Shown here one piece after another: positions 36,040 to 46,246 of a DNA stretch of 64,000 bases. Under the pieces are notes generated by a model that was given only the letters and a program-made list of their open reading frames with translations, did no database searches and had not been told where the DNA came from. Source of the DNA: Comamonas suwonensis. GTDB taxonomy: Bacteria; Pseudomonadota; Gammaproteobacteria; Burkholderiales; Burkholderiaceae_C. The first letter of the stretch is position 1; each line of letters opens with the position of its first letter. The translations under genes were made by a program, and so were the position numbers. The stretch is taken from assembly GCF_012844455.2 (NCBI RefSeq), contig NZ_JABBCQ020000003.1, forward strand, positions 62,001 through 126,000, given 5' to 3'.

Positions 36040-37005
36040 TCAGGCGGCGGGGTCTACCAGTTCGTTGCTGAGCTCGCCCTCTTGCTCTTCGGCTACGGCC
36101 ACAAACAGCAGGGGGTTGGCGCTGGCACGCTGGAACTTTGTTTCGCTCATCAGCAGGTCCAGCATCAGGCTGGCCAGGTCGTCAGCCAGAGGCTCGGCCA
36201 TGGGGTTCTTTTCCTGATTGACGATCTTGCGGTAGCAGCCGCATTCCTCGCAGGTTTCTGCCAAGACCTCTTCACCAGCGCCTTCAAGGCCTTGGTAGTG
36301 AATGCCCTTGGTGGATTCGCAGTGCGTGCACTTGACGCGCACCATATGCCATTCGCAGGCGCAGGTGCCGCAGTGTGCATAGCGGTGGCCGGCCATCTTG
36401 CCGCCGATGCGTACAACGCTGGCGACAGGTTCACTGGCGCAGATCGGGCAGATGCTGGCGGGGTCGGTATAGGGTACGTCGCGGGGGCTGAGGCTGGCCG
36501 AGCGTTGGGTGAAGGTGACTTGCAGCGCTGCCATGATGAAGGGGGCCATGCCTACGTGGCGGGCGGCCACTTCTTTTTGCAGCAGCTTTTTGGCAATGTC
36601 TGCTCGGGCTTCGGGAGCCAGTGCGCGCAGTTCTTTGAGCAGGGGCTGCAGTGGTGCGGGCAGGCCCTCGCTGCCTTGCAGCGTATCGAGCATATTGTCC
36701 AGCACGGTTTGCCAGGCGGGGTCGATGGTGTCCACTGCGGGCAGCAGGGGCATGGAATGCTCCTGGGCGCGAGCCATCAGCTCAGCGTCAGGAGCCGTGA
36801 TTTCCAATGTGGCCACAGCCTTGTGCTGTGCATCCATGATTTGCGCCACAAACTGCAGGTAGTCGGCAATGGGGTTGCCATTGGCCAGCTGGCGCAGGCG
36901 CGCAGCGCGCTCGGCGAACAGGCTGCTGACTTGGGGCAGCAAGATGCGGGGAAAGCTGGTGTGATCCAGTGCTTCGATTTCACCGGGTTGGAGGATGCGT
37001 TGCAT
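36040..37005 (-). CDS. fdhE: Formate dehydrogenase accessory protein FdhE
   Basis: A 321-residue cytoplasmic protein of the FdhE family. It has rubredoxin-like Cys pairs CPIC, CGTC, CTHC and CEECGC in the C-terminal half (from about residue 195), which bind iron in E. coli FdhE. FdhE is needed for maturation of respiratory formate dehydrogenases before Tat export. It sits immediately downstream of the three formate dehydrogenase structural genes. A terminator-like hairpin separates it from fdnI, suggesting lower expression than the enzyme subunits. Confidence 0.95.
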   Translation of the reverse strand: MQRILQPGEIEALDHTSFPRILLPQVSSLFAERAARLRQLANGNPIADYLQFVAQIMDAQHKAVATLEITAPDAELMARAQEHSMPLLPAVDTIDPAWQTVLDNMLDTLQGSEGLPAPLQPLLKELRALAPEARADIAKKLLQKEVAARHVGMAPFIMAALQVTFTQRSASLSPRDVPYTDPASICPICASEPVASVVRIGGKMAGHRYAHCGTCACEWHMVRVKCTHCESTKGIHYQGLEGAGEEVLAETCEECGCYRKIVNQEKNPMAEPLADDLASLMLDLLMSETKFQRASANPLLFVAVAEEQEGELSNELVDPAA

Positions 37006-37013
37006 TATTCATT

Positions 37014-37058
37014 CCCAAAAATAAATGGCCGCCGACCACCATGATGGAGGTCGGCGGC
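37014..37058 (-). terminator. Terminator/attenuator between fdnI and fdhE
   Basis: Arms GCCGCCGACC (37028-37037) and GGTCGGCGGC (37049-37058) form a perfect 10-bp stem. On the minus strand they are followed by the U-rich stretch CATTTATTTTTGGG, and the fdhE start lies 9 bp further. Partial read-through would be needed to express fdhE and selAB from the fdnG promoter. Confidence 0.75.
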
Positions 37059-37095
37059 TTCATTCAGGCGTAAGGCCTGAGGCCGGCGAGGGCAA

Positions 37096-37722
37096 TTACT
37101 TGTCTTCGCCAGTGACCTTGCGGAACCACAGAGGGTGGTGGAAGCGTGCCCAGCCGCGTGTCACGGTGCCGCGGGTCATGGCGCGGATGGTGCCCTTGGT
37201 CCAGATCGCTGCGTAGATGTGCGCAATGATCAGGCCGATCAGGCCAAAGGCGCTGATGGCATGTACCAGAGAGCCGATGCGAACAACGGTCACGGGCAGA
37301 TTCCACCAGGCGCGCCACATCAGTACACCAGTCACTGTCAGGCCGAGCATGCACAACACCAGCAACCAGAAGAGAACCTTCTGGCCACCGTTGTACTTTT
37401 CAACAGGGGGCATTTTTTCATGCTCGCCATTGACCAGTGCACCTACGTTCTTGAGCCATTCCACATCGCGGTCCTTGATGATGTTCAGCTGCCAGAAGCG
37501 GAAGAACATCATGAGGAAACCGACAGCCATGACGACGCCGATGTAGGGGTGCAGGATGCGCGTCCAGGGGCCGCCACCGAACAAGTTCGTCATGAAGAAG
37601 AACGAGGGGTGGAAGAACGCCAGGCCGGACAGTGCCAGCAGCACGAAGCTGATGGCAACTACCCAGTGGTTGACGCGCTCGCCGGCGGTGTAGCGCTGGA
37701 TGTCACGAGAGCGGCTTTTCAT
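37096..37722 (-). CDS. fdnI: Formate dehydrogenase gamma subunit, cytochrome b556
   Basis: A 208-residue membrane protein with four helices (about 18-38, 58-76, 115-135, 148-170). Histidines in [18 protein letters not shown] and [11 protein letters not shown] fit the diheme b-type cytochrome that passes electrons from the beta subunit to the quinone pool. It starts inside the beta-subunit stop (ATGA overlap at 37719-37722), so the two are translationally coupled. FdnI and FdoI cannot be told apart by sequence reading. Confidence 0.95.
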   Translation of the reverse strand: MKSRSRDIQRYTAGERVNHWVVAISFVLLALSGLAFFHPSFFFMTNLFGGGPWTRILHPYIGVVMAVGFLMMFFRFWQLNIIKDRDVEWLKNVGALVNGEHEKMPPVEKYNGGQKVLFWLLVLCMLGLTVTGVLMWRAWWNLPVTVVRIGSLVHAISAFGLIGLIIAHIYAAIWTKGTIRAMTRGTVTRGWARFHHPLWFRKVTGEDK

Positions 37723-38642
37723 GAGCGGTTCTCCTTGCTCTGTTCAGCTTTGCGGTCTTCTTCGGCTTCCAGCTCCTCGGGCACCTCCAGAGGGCCCTTG
37801 GTGATGTAGTGGAAGAAGCTGCCAACCGCCGCTGCACCGAGAGCTGCCAGAGCCAGAGGCTTGGCAACACCCTTCCACAGCGACACCATGGGGCTGATGG
37901 ATGGATCGTCCGGCAGGCCCTTGTACAGCGAAGGCTTATCCGCATGATGCAGAACGTACATCACGTGGGTGCCGCCCACACCTTGTGGGTCATAGAGGCC
38001 AGCCTTTTCGTAGCCGCGTTCCTTGAGGTCTACGACACGGCGGGATGCCTGTTCCTTCATGGCATCTTTGGTGCCGAACTGGATAGCGCCCGTGGGGCAG
38101 GTTTTGACGCAGGCGGGTTCCTGACCAACAGCCACGCGGTCTGAACACAAGGTGCACTTGTACGCCTTGTTGTCCTTCTTGGAGATGCGCGGAATGTTGA
38201 ACGGGCAGCCCGTCACGCAGTAGCCGCAGCCCACGCACTGGTCTTGCTGGAAGTCCACGATGCCGTTGGCATATTGGACGATAGCGCCAGGCGAGGGGCA
38301 GGCTTTCAGGCAGCCTGGATCTTCGCAGTGCATGCAGCCGTCCTTGCGGATCAGCCACTCCAGGTTGCCTGTAGCTTCGTTTTCGTACTCGGTAAAGCGC
38401 ATCACGGTCCACGACTGATCGGTCAGATCGGTCGGGTTGTCGTATACGCCGGCAGCTGCCGTACCGACTTCATCACGAAGGTCGTTCCACTCCATGCAGG
38501 CTGTCTGGCAAGCCTTGCAGCCAATGCATTTGGAGACGTCGATCAGTTTGGCGACTTCGCCCGCGTGCGCGTCGCGCGCACTGGGGGCGGGAGTCGTCGT
38601 GGCCGAGCGGCGTTTGATATCGAGAGACATGGTTGAGGACAT
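37719..38642 (-). CDS. fdnH: Formate dehydrogenase beta subunit, iron-sulfur protein
   Basis: A 307-residue ferredoxin-like protein with four [4Fe-4S] cysteine clusters: [37 protein letters not shown] and CTLCSDR...CVKTCPTGA. One C-terminal membrane helix (about 255-275) anchors it, as in FdnH/FdoH. It transfers electrons from the catalytic subunit to the cytochrome b subunit. It follows the alpha subunit by 12 bp. Confidence 0.96.
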   Translation of the reverse strand: MSSTMSLDIKRRSATTTPAPSARDAHAGEVAKLIDVSKCIGCKACQTACMEWNDLRDEVGTAAAGVYDNPTDLTDQSWTVMRFTEYENEATGNLEWLIRKDGCMHCEDPGCLKACPSPGAIVQYANGIVDFQQDQCVGCGYCVTGCPFNIPRISKKDNKAYKCTLCSDRVAVGQEPACVKTCPTGAIQFGTKDAMKEQASRRVVDLKERGYEKAGLYDPQGVGGTHVMYVLHHADKPSLYKGLPDDPSISPMVSLWKGVAKPLALAALGAAAVGSFFHYITKGPLEVPEELEAEEDRKAEQSKENRS

Positions 38643-38654
38643 CAGCGTGGCTCC

Positions 38655-41600
38655 TTAGATCTTTTCCACCTTCACGAGGAAGGTCTTGGATTCAGGGGTC
38701 AAGCTGTTACCGTCACCCACGGAGGCTGTCAGGTTGTTAGCCAGATAGCCCTTGCGTCCCGTTGTGGAGAAGCCCCAGTGAATCGGCACCCCCACGTGAT
38801 GGATGGTCTTGCCATCAATCTGCATGGGCTTGATGCGTTTGGTCACCACAGCCACGGCCTTGATAAAGCCACGCTTGGACGAAACCTTGACGTTCTGTCC
38901 GGTTGCAATACCCAGCTCCTTGCCCAGGGCCTCGCCAATTTCCACGAACTGCTCGGGCTGAACGATGTTGTTCAGCTGAACGTGCTTGGTCCAGTAGTGG
39001 AAGTGCTCGGTCAGACGGTAAGTCGTACCCACATGTGGGTAGTCCTTGGGGTCGCCCTGCGTGCCCTTGGCGGTGTCGAGGATACGGATGATCGGGCTGA
39101 TGACGGCCAGCTTGTTCTTGGGATACATGGGGTTGTATCCAAGCGGGTTGTCAAACGCCTCATAGTGGGTCGGGAACGGTCCTTCTATCAGACCCTTTCG
39201 GGCAAACAGGCGGGCCACACCTTCGGGGTTCATGATGAACGGGTTGGTGGTTTCCGGCGGCAAGGTCGGGGCAATATCTGGTACGTCAGCTCCACCCCAG
39301 TTTTTGCCATTCCACTTGATCAGAACGCGGTCAGGGTTGAAAGGCTTGCCTTCACGGTCGCACGATGCGCGGTTGTACAGAACGCGGCGATTGGCAGGCC
39401 AGGCCCAGGCCCAGTTCAGCGTATTGCCAATGCCAGTCGGGTCACTGTTGTCGCGGCGAGCCATCTGGTTGCCAGATGAGGTCCAGGCTCCCGCCCAGAT
39501 CCAGCAGCCGCCCAGCGTGGTGCCGTCATCGCGCATTTCGCCAAAGCCGCCCAGTTGCTCGCCCGCTTTACGGATGAGCTTGGTGGGGTCCTTGGGATCG
39601 AATAGATCTACCAGTGCGCGGCCGTTGTATTCCTTGGCCACTTCCTCGGCAGAGGGGTGAGCGGATTCGGCGTAAGGCCAGAACAGGTTGGTAATGGGAT
39701 CGGCAAACTTGCCGCCATCCTTCTGATAGAGAGCCTTTAGGCGCAGGTGCAGGCCCGACATGATCGCAATGTCAGTCTTGGCTTCTCCTGGTGGTTCTGC
39801 AGCCTTCCAGTGCCACTGCAGCACGCGTGACGAACTGACCACGGCACCTTCTTCTTCGGCGAAGCAGGTGGTTGGCAGACGAAAAACCTCAGTCTGAATA
39901 GAGGCCGAGTCCACATCGTTGAATTCGCCGTGGTTCCTCCAGAATTCGGAGGTTTCTGTAACCAGCGGATCCATGATGACGAGGAACTTCAGCTTCTTGA
40001 GGCCTTCGCGCACGCTGTTACTGTTGGCCAGCGCTGCCAGTGGATTAAAACCTTGGGCGATATAGCCGTTGATTTGACCCTTGGTCATCAGCTCGAACAC
40101 CTGCAGCATGTCGTACTGCTTGTCCAGCTTGGGCAAATAGTCAAATGCCCAGTTGTTCTCAGCAGTCGCAGCGGGACCCCACCATGCCTTCATCAGGCTG
40201 ACGTGGAACTTGGGCGTGTTCGACCAGTAGTTCATCTGACCAGGACGCAGCAACTTTGGTGTGCGCGAGGCGATGTACTGGCCGTAGTCTTGCTCAGCTT
40301 CGTTTGGAAGCGTCAGGTACCCTGGAAGCGAAGCAGACAGAATGCCCAGGTCGGTCAGACCCTGAATGTTGGAGTGGCCACGCAGCGCGTTCATGCCGCC
40401 GCCAGCGATACCGATATTGCCCAGCAGCAGTTGGATCATGGCGCCGGTGCGCAGAATCTGCGCACCTGTTGTGTGCTGAGTCCAGCCCAGGGCGTACATG
40501 ATGGTCGCAACGCGACCGGCTTCGGCGGTCGATGCCAGTTTCTCGCACACGTGCAGGAATTTTTCCTTGGGTGTGCCGCAGATGGATTCCACCTTTTCTG
40601 CGGTGTAGCCAGCGTAGTGCTTCTTGAGCCACTGATAAACGCAGCGGGGGTGTTCCAGCGTGGGATCGACCTTCACAAAGCCGTCGTCACCCAGTTCGTA
40701 GTCCCACGACGCCTTGTCGTAAGTACGCTTTTCAGGGTTGTAGCCCGAGAAAATACCTTCGTCGAACGCAAAGTCCTCCCGCACGATGAACGAGAAGTCC
40801 GTGTAGTTCTTCACATAATCGTGATGAATCTTGTCGTTCGTGAGCAGGTAATTGATCACGCCACCAAGAAAGACAATGTCCGAGCCAGAGCGGATCGGTG
40901 CATAGAAGTCAGCCACGGATGCCGAGCGGTTAAAGCGCGGATCGACCACCATGAAGTGAGCCTTGTTGTGCTCCTTCGCTTCGGTCACCCACTTAAAGCC
41001 GCAGGGGTGTGCTTCGGCGGCATTACCGCCCATGATCAAAATAACGTCCGCGTTCTTGATGTCGACCCAATGGTTCGTCATCGCTCCACGGCCAAACGTC
41101 GGGGCAAGACCTGCCACCGTCGGGCCGTGTCAGACACGTGCTTGGTTATCGAGTGCAAGAAGGCCCCAGGAACGGGCCACTTTGTGCGTGATGTAGCCGG
41201 CTTCATTGCTGGCGGCCGAGGCGGCCAGCATGCCGGTAGTCAGCCAGCGGTTGACCTTCTGGCCTTTTTCGTTGGTTTCAACGAAGTTGGCATCACGGTC
41301 ATCCTTGAGCAGCTTGGCAATGCGGTTCAACGCATCGTCCCAGGACATGCGCTTCCATTCGGAAGAGCCGGGGGCGCGGTACTCTGGGTACTTGAGGCGG
41401 TTAGGGCTGTGGACGAAGTCCAGCAGCGATGCGCCCTTGGGGCACAATGTTCCGCGATTGACCGGGTGATCCGGGTCGCCTTCCACGTGCAGTACGGACA
41501 GACGGGTATTTTTGGCGCCGTCGCCCAAGGAGTACATCAAGATTCCGCAGCCTACTGAACAGTAGGTGCAGGTTTGGCGAGTTACGGTGGTGGATGACAG

Positions 41601-41720
41601 TTTGTACTGCCGCACCTCAGCAAGAGCAGCTGTGGGTGAAAAACCCATCAGCGCCAGACTGGAACCCGCCAGAGTCGAACCAGTCACTTTCATGAACTGG
41701 CGTCTGGAGAATTGGACCAT
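38655..41720 (-). CDS. fdnG: Selenocysteine-containing formate dehydrogenase alpha subunit
   Basis: One 1021-residue selenoprotein, not two genes. Translation from ATG 41720 reaches an in-frame UGA at 41132-41130 (residue 197), inside DNQARV-U-HGPTVAGLAPTFGRG, the exact place of Sec196 in E. coli FdnG. It continues in the same frame to 38655. The N-terminus is a Tat signal (SRRQFMK, residues 5-11, cleavage after ALA). Cysteines 51, 54, 58 and 93 bind [4Fe-4S]; the rest carries the bis-MGD molybdenum or tungsten cofactor. It oxidises formate to CO2 on the periplasmic side and passes electrons to FdnH/FdnI. Confidence 0.97.
41087..41132 (-). promoter_or_regulatory. UGA(Sec) codon with bacterial SECIS hairpin
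   Basis: Immediately after UGA (41132-41130) the mRNA folds over 41129-41087. The lower stem is CACGGCC/GGCCGUG (7 bp), then an internal loop, then CGG/CCG, a bulged U (41116), GGCA/UGCC and the apical loop GGUCU (41111-41107). The bulged U plus GGUCU loop are the elements SelB recognises in E. coli fdhF and fdnG. Confidence 0.93.
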
Positions 41721-41914
41721 CGTGGGGTACCTTTTCGGTTGAACGCTTATGTGAAAGCAAATTTTACGACTTGGCCCTTTTTTGATAGCAGTAACAAACC
41801 CTTAATTGTTGAGTCAGGCTGAGCGTCTTTGATTGTTTTATTTCGTTTTTGTTTTTCTTAATGATCGCCATACCTTTTGGCTATGGAGAGATTTCTGTCG
41901 TTCAAGGTCAATAT

Positions 41915-43084
41915 TTAGGGCTCAATTTCGGGGTTTTCTGGCTTGATCTCAGGCGGTGAGCTGACTTCTTTTGTCTCTGTTGTCTTATCTTCGATTGTGC
42001 GTTTTTGATCGAATTCAGTGCTCAGCTGCTTTTCTTCTTGTTCCTGCATGGAAGTAAACAATTCCCAGGCGGCCATGAAGAGAGCCGCAATCGCAGGGCC
42101 GAGGACAAAGCCAGAGAGTCCAAACAAGGCCATGCCGCCCAGCGTCGAGATCAAGACAACGTAGTCTGGCATCTTGGTGTCTTTGCCGACCAGCAAGGGT
42201 CGAAGTACATTGTCCACCAGTCCAATCACCACAACCCCGTAAGCGGCAAGGATGACACCTTGGGTGACTTCGCCGGTGGCAAAGAAGTAGATCGCTACCG
42301 GGCCCCAGACCAGGCCGGCCCCCACGGCTGGCAGCAGCGAGAGAAAGGCCATGACAACGGCCCACAGTACGGCTCCTTGAATGCCAAGAATCCAGAAAAT
42401 CAGACCACCCAGTGCACCTTGTGCCGCAGCAACAGCCAGGTTGCCTTTGACCGTGGCGCGGATGACGGTAATGAATTTGGTAGCAAGCTCGCGTTTGTGG
42501 TCTGGTGCCAGAGGCGTGGCAGCCCAGATGCGGGCGACCAGCGCTTTGCCATCACGCAGCAAAAAGAAGATGAGATACAGCATCACGCCGAAACCAACCA
42601 CGAAGCCCAGTGTGTTCTGACCCAGGCCCACGGCCTTGGTGGCTGCAAGCTTGCTCGCTTGCAGCGCAATATTGGAGAGCTTGTTTTGAATCTCGGCCAG
42701 AGTCCCCAGATGCAGCTTATCCATCCACGGCGTCATCCATGAAGGCAGCGCATTGAAGACCTGTTCCACGTAGCTGCCTGCGGACAGGTTGCCACTGTTG
42801 ATGCGGTCGTAAATGGCGGCAGTCTCTTTGATCAGGGACAGGCTGATCAAGGCCAGTGGAAGAATCACCATTACCAGACTGATTAGCAGGGTTGCAAGCG
42901 CTGCCAGTGTTGGTTTTTGGGGCATGCGCTCCAGCAACTTCCGGTGCAGGGGGGCAAAGACAATGGCAAATGCGACACCCCAGAAAATAGCGACGGCATA
43001 TTCCTGCAGAACCAAGCCGAAACCGATGGTCACTGCTATCAAAAGAAGAATAAATGCACGTTTGTGAAGCGGCAGAAGCGGCAT
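41915..43084 (-). CDS. AI-2E family (PerM/YdiK-like) membrane permease
   Basis: A 389-residue protein with about eight membrane helices: two pairs near the N-terminus (8-80), a soluble-like insert (about 85-150), and a C-terminal bundle with SLLPAVGAGLVWGP and VDNVLRPLLVGKDTKMPDYVVLISTLGG, the family signature. The C-terminal tail from about residue 350 is Glu/Lys/Pro-rich and charged. Family members have been tied to autoinducer-2 export or Na+/H+ exchange, so the substrate is unsettled. It is transcribed alone, divergent from sucA. Confidence 0.85.
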   Translation of the reverse strand: MPLLPLHKRAFILLLIAVTIGFGLVLQEYAVAIFWGVAFAIVFAPLHRKLLERMPQKPTLAALATLLISLVMVILPLALISLSLIKETAAIYDRINSGNLSAGSYVEQVFNALPSWMTPWMDKLHLGTLAEIQNKLSNIALQASKLAATKAVGLGQNTLGFVVGFGVMLYLIFFLLRDGKALVARIWAATPLAPDHKRELATKFITVIRATVKGNLAVAAAQGALGGLIFWILGIQGAVLWAVVMAFLSLLPAVGAGLVWGPVAIYFFATGEVTQGVILAAYGVVVIGLVDNVLRPLLVGKDTKMPDYVVLISTLGGMALFGLSGFVLGPAIAALFMAAWELFTSMQEQEEKQLSTEFDQKRTIEDKTTETKEVSSPPEIKPENPEIEP

Positions 43085-43303
43085 GCGAATCCTTGTTTGT
43101 AGGGTTCACGCAATGTAAGCGAGTCTGTGGCTTGTAAACATCATGTCTTTTATAAGACTCGGGCTTTGAACGGTGGCACAATGTCTCTCGCAACTTCAGG
43201 CCTTCCCTTGCCACAGTCGCATCCGCCAACCGGTACAGCCGTGTCGCGGAAGGTACTACAAACCAGCTAATGCTCTCCAAAGGAGAGCGGAGGTCAGCGA
43301 AAC

Positions 43304-46183
43304 ATGAGCGATCAGTCAACGATCTATCAAGCCTATGAAGGCAACACTTATCTTTTCGGCGGCAATGCGCCTTATGTCGAAGAGATGTATGAGAACTATC
43401 TGGCTAATCCCAGTAGCGTTCCCGATTCATGGCGCGAGTATTTTGACGCCTTGCAGCATGTGCCTGCAGTCGACGGTACTGACAACAAGGACATCCCGCA
43501 CCTGCCTGTGATCAATGCTTTTGCTGAACGTGCAAAGCAGGGTGGCACCAAGGTGGTCGTGGCTTCCGGTGCCGACTCCGAACTGGGTCGCAAGCGCACT
43601 GCCGTGCAGCAGCTGATTGCTGCGTACCGCAATGTGGGCCAGCGCTGGGCTGATCTGGATCCTCTGAAGCGCACTGAGCGCCCCGAAATCCCCGAGCTGG
43701 AGCCGTCTTTCTACGGCTTCACCGACGCCGATCAAGAAGTGGTGTTCAACACCAGCAACACCTTCTTCGGCAAAGAAACCATGACACTGCGCGAGCTGAT
43801 GAATGCTCTGCGCGAAACGTACTGCGGCACTCTGGGTGCTGAGTACATGTACGCCACCGATCAAAACCAGAAACGCTGGTGGCAACAGCGTTTGGAGTCC
43901 ATCCGCTCCAAGCCGGTCTTCAATGCGGACGAAAAGAAGCGCATTCTGGATCGCCTGACGGCTGCTGAAGGTCTGGAACGCTACCTGCACACCAAGTATG
44001 TGGGTCAGAAGCGCTTCTCGCTGGAAGGTGGTGAGTCCTTCATCGCTGCGATGGATGAGCTGATCAACACTGCTAGCGCCCTGGGCGTGCAGGAAGTCGT
44101 GATTGGTATGGCTCACCGTGGCCGTCTGAACGTGCTGGTCAATACCTTGGGCAAGATGCCCAAGGATCTGTTCGCCGAGTTCGATCACACCGCTCCTGAG
44201 GACCTGCCTTCCGGTGACGTGAAGTACCACCAGGGTTTCAGCTCTGACGTGTCCGCCAAGGGTGGCCCTGTTCACCTGTCGCTGGCGTTCAACCCTTCTC
44301 ACCTGGAAATCGTCAACCCCGTGGTTGAAGGCTCGGTGCGTTCGCGCATGGACCGTCGTGATGATCCTCAAGGCAAGCAAGTGCTGCCTGTGCTGGTTCA
44401 CGGTGATGCCGCTTTTGCCGGTCAGGGCGTGAATCAGGAAACTCTGGCTCTGTCGGAAACCCGTGGCTACACCACAGGCGGTACCGTCCACATCATCATT
44501 AACAATCAGATCGGTTTCACCACTTCTGACCCCCGCGACCTGCGTTCGACCACGTATTGCACGGACATCGTGAAGATGGTGGAGTCGCCTGTTCTGCATG
44601 TGAACGGTGATGATCCTGAAGCCGTGTGCCTGGCCATGAAGCTGGCGATGGACTTCCGCATGGAGTTCTCCAAGGACATCGTTGTTGATATCGTCTGCTT
44701 CCGCAAGCTGGGTCACAATGAGCAGGACACGCCTGCGCTGACACAGCCTCTGATGTACAAGAAGATCGCTGCCCACCCCGGTACGCGCAAGTTGTACGCA
44801 GACAAGCTGGCGACTCAAGGCCTTGGCGAAACGTTGGGCGACGACATGGTCAAGGCCTACCGCGCTGCCATGGACGAAGGTCGTCACACACAAGATGTGC
44901 TGCTGACCAACTTCAAGAGCAAGTACGCAGTGGACTGGAGCCCCTTCGTGGGCAAGGCCTGGACTGACGCTGGTGACACCGCTATTCCTTTGGCTGAGTG
45001 GAAGCGTCTGGCAGAGAAGATCACCACCCTGCCAGCCAGCGTGAACCCTCATGCACTGGTCAAAAAGGTCTATGACGACCGCGCAGCCATGGGCCGCGGC
45101 GATGTGAACGTGGACTGGGGCATGGGTGAAACCATGGCTTTCGGCTCGCTGGCTGCTTCGGGCTTCCCTGTTCGCCTGTCGGGTGAAGACTCCGGTCGCG
45201 GCACCTTTACCCACCGCCACGCTGTAGTTCACGATCAAAAGCGTGAAAAGTGGGACGAGGGTACATACATCCCTCTGCAAAACGTGGCCGACAACCAGGC
45301 TCCGTTCGTCGTGATCGACTCCATCCTGTCTGAAGAAGCAGTGCTGGGCTTTGAATACGGCTATGCATCCAACGATCCCAACACTCTGGTGGTCTGGGAA
45401 GCTCAGTTCGGCGACTTCGCCAACGGCGCTCAAGTGGTGATCGACCAGTTCATCGCCTCCGGTGAAGTGAAGTGGGGTCGTGTGAACGGCCTGACTCTGA
45501 TGCTGCCGCACGGCTATGAAGGCCAGGGCCCTGAGCACAGCTCGGCGCGTCTGGAGCGCTTCATGCAGCTGGCGGCTGACGCCAACATGCAGATCGTGCA
45601 GCCCACTACGGCCAGCCAGATCTTCCACGTGCTGCGTCGTCAGATGGTGCGCAACCTGCGCAAGCCACTGATCATCATGACTCCCAAGTCGTTGCTGCGT
45701 AACAAGGACGCCACTTCGCCTCTGTCCGAGTTCACCTCTGGTGGTTTCCAGACCGTGATCCCCGAGCAGGACGAGTCCATCGTCAAGAACGCCGCCAAGG
45801 TCAAGCGCATCATCGCCTGCTCGGGCAAGGTGTACTACGATCTGGTGAAGAAGCGTACAGAGAAGGAAGCCAAGGACGTGGCCATCATCCGCGTCGAACA
45901 GCTGTACCCCTTCCCCCACAAGGCATTCGCTGCCGAAGTGAAGAAGTACGCCAACGCTGCTGACATCGTGTGGTGCCAGGATGAGCCTCAGAACCAGGGT
46001 GCCTGGTTCTTCATTCAGCACAATATTCACGAAAACATGCGTGAAGGCCAGAAGCTGGGCTATTCCGGTCGCGCTGCGTCCGCTTCGCCTGCTGTGGGCT
46101 ACTCGCATCTGCACCAAGAGCAACAAAAGGCACTGGTGGAAGGCGCATTCGCCAAACTCAAGGGTTTTGTTCTGACCAAATAA
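43304..46183 (+). CDS. sucA: 2-oxoglutarate dehydrogenase E1 component
   Basis: A 959-residue thiamine-diphosphate enzyme, full length (E. coli 933). It opens with the short N-terminal E2-interacting segment (YLFGGNAPYVEEMYENYL) and has the E1 ThDP domain motif GMAHRGRLNVLVNTLGK, the C-terminal pyrimidine-binding and transketolase domains. GGAGG upstream supports the start. It decarboxylates 2-oxoglutarate and passes the succinyl group to SucB. First gene of sucA-sucB-lpdA. Confidence 0.97.
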   Translation: MSDQSTIYQAYEGNTYLFGGNAPYVEEMYENYLANPSSVPDSWREYFDALQHVPAVDGTDNKDIPHLPVINAFAERAKQGGTKVVVASGADSELGRKRTAVQQLIAAYRNVGQRWADLDPLKRTERPEIPELEPSFYGFTDADQEVVFNTSNTFFGKETMTLRELMNALRETYCGTLGAEYMYATDQNQKRWWQQRLESIRSKPVFNADEKKRILDRLTAAEGLERYLHTKYVGQKRFSLEGGESFIAAMDELINTASALGVQEVVIGMAHRGRLNVLVNTLGKMPKDLFAEFDHTAPEDLPSGDVKYHQGFSSDVSAKGGPVHLSLAFNPSHLEIVNPVVEGSVRSRMDRRDDPQGKQVLPVLVHGDAAFAGQGVNQETLALSETRGYTTGGTVHIIINNQIGFTTSDPRDLRSTTYCTDIVKMVESPVLHVNGDDPEAVCLAMKLAMDFRMEFSKDIVVDIVCFRKLGHNEQDTPALTQPLMYKKIAAHPGTRKLYADKLATQGLGETLGDDMVKAYRAAMDEGRHTQDVLLTNFKSKYAVDWSPFVGKAWTDAGDTAIPLAEWKRLAEKITTLPASVNPHALVKKVYDDRAAMGRGDVNVDWGMGETMAFGSLAASGFPVRLSGEDSGRGTFTHRHAVVHDQKREKWDEGTYIPLQNVADNQAPFVVIDSILSEEAVLGFEYGYASNDPNTLVVWEAQFGDFANGAQVVIDQFIASGEVKWGRVNGLTLMLPHGYEGQGPEHSSARLERFMQLAADANMQIVQPTTASQIFHVLRRQMVRNLRKPLIIMTPKSLLRNKDATSPLSEFTSGGFQTVIPEQDESIVKNAAKVKRIIACSGKVYYDLVKKRTEKEAKDVAIIRVEQLYPFPHKAFAAEVKKYANAADIVWCQDEPQNQGAWFFIQHNIHENMREGQKLGYSGRAASASPAVGYSHLHQEQQKALVEGAFAKLKGFVLTK

Positions 46184-46246
46184 GGCAGTCAAACCGCTTC
46201 TCTACGTTTGTTCGTATCAGACAAAACACTTTTGGAAAGAAATAAA

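Noticed and set aside
38655-41117. A separate formate dehydrogenase gene starting at MAGLAP
   Set aside because: The ATG is an internal methionine after the Sec residue; the N-terminal part with the Tat signal is in the same frame upstream of UGA.
39930-41558. A 542-codon open frame opposite fdnG
   Set aside because: It spans the selenocysteine gene on the opposite strand with no recognisable domain; treated as a shadow.
43427-46192. A 921-codon open frame opposite sucA
   Set aside because: Its composition (His, Gln, Val, Leu-rich, no domain) mirrors the codon bias of sucA on the other strand; sucA itself is fully recognisable.
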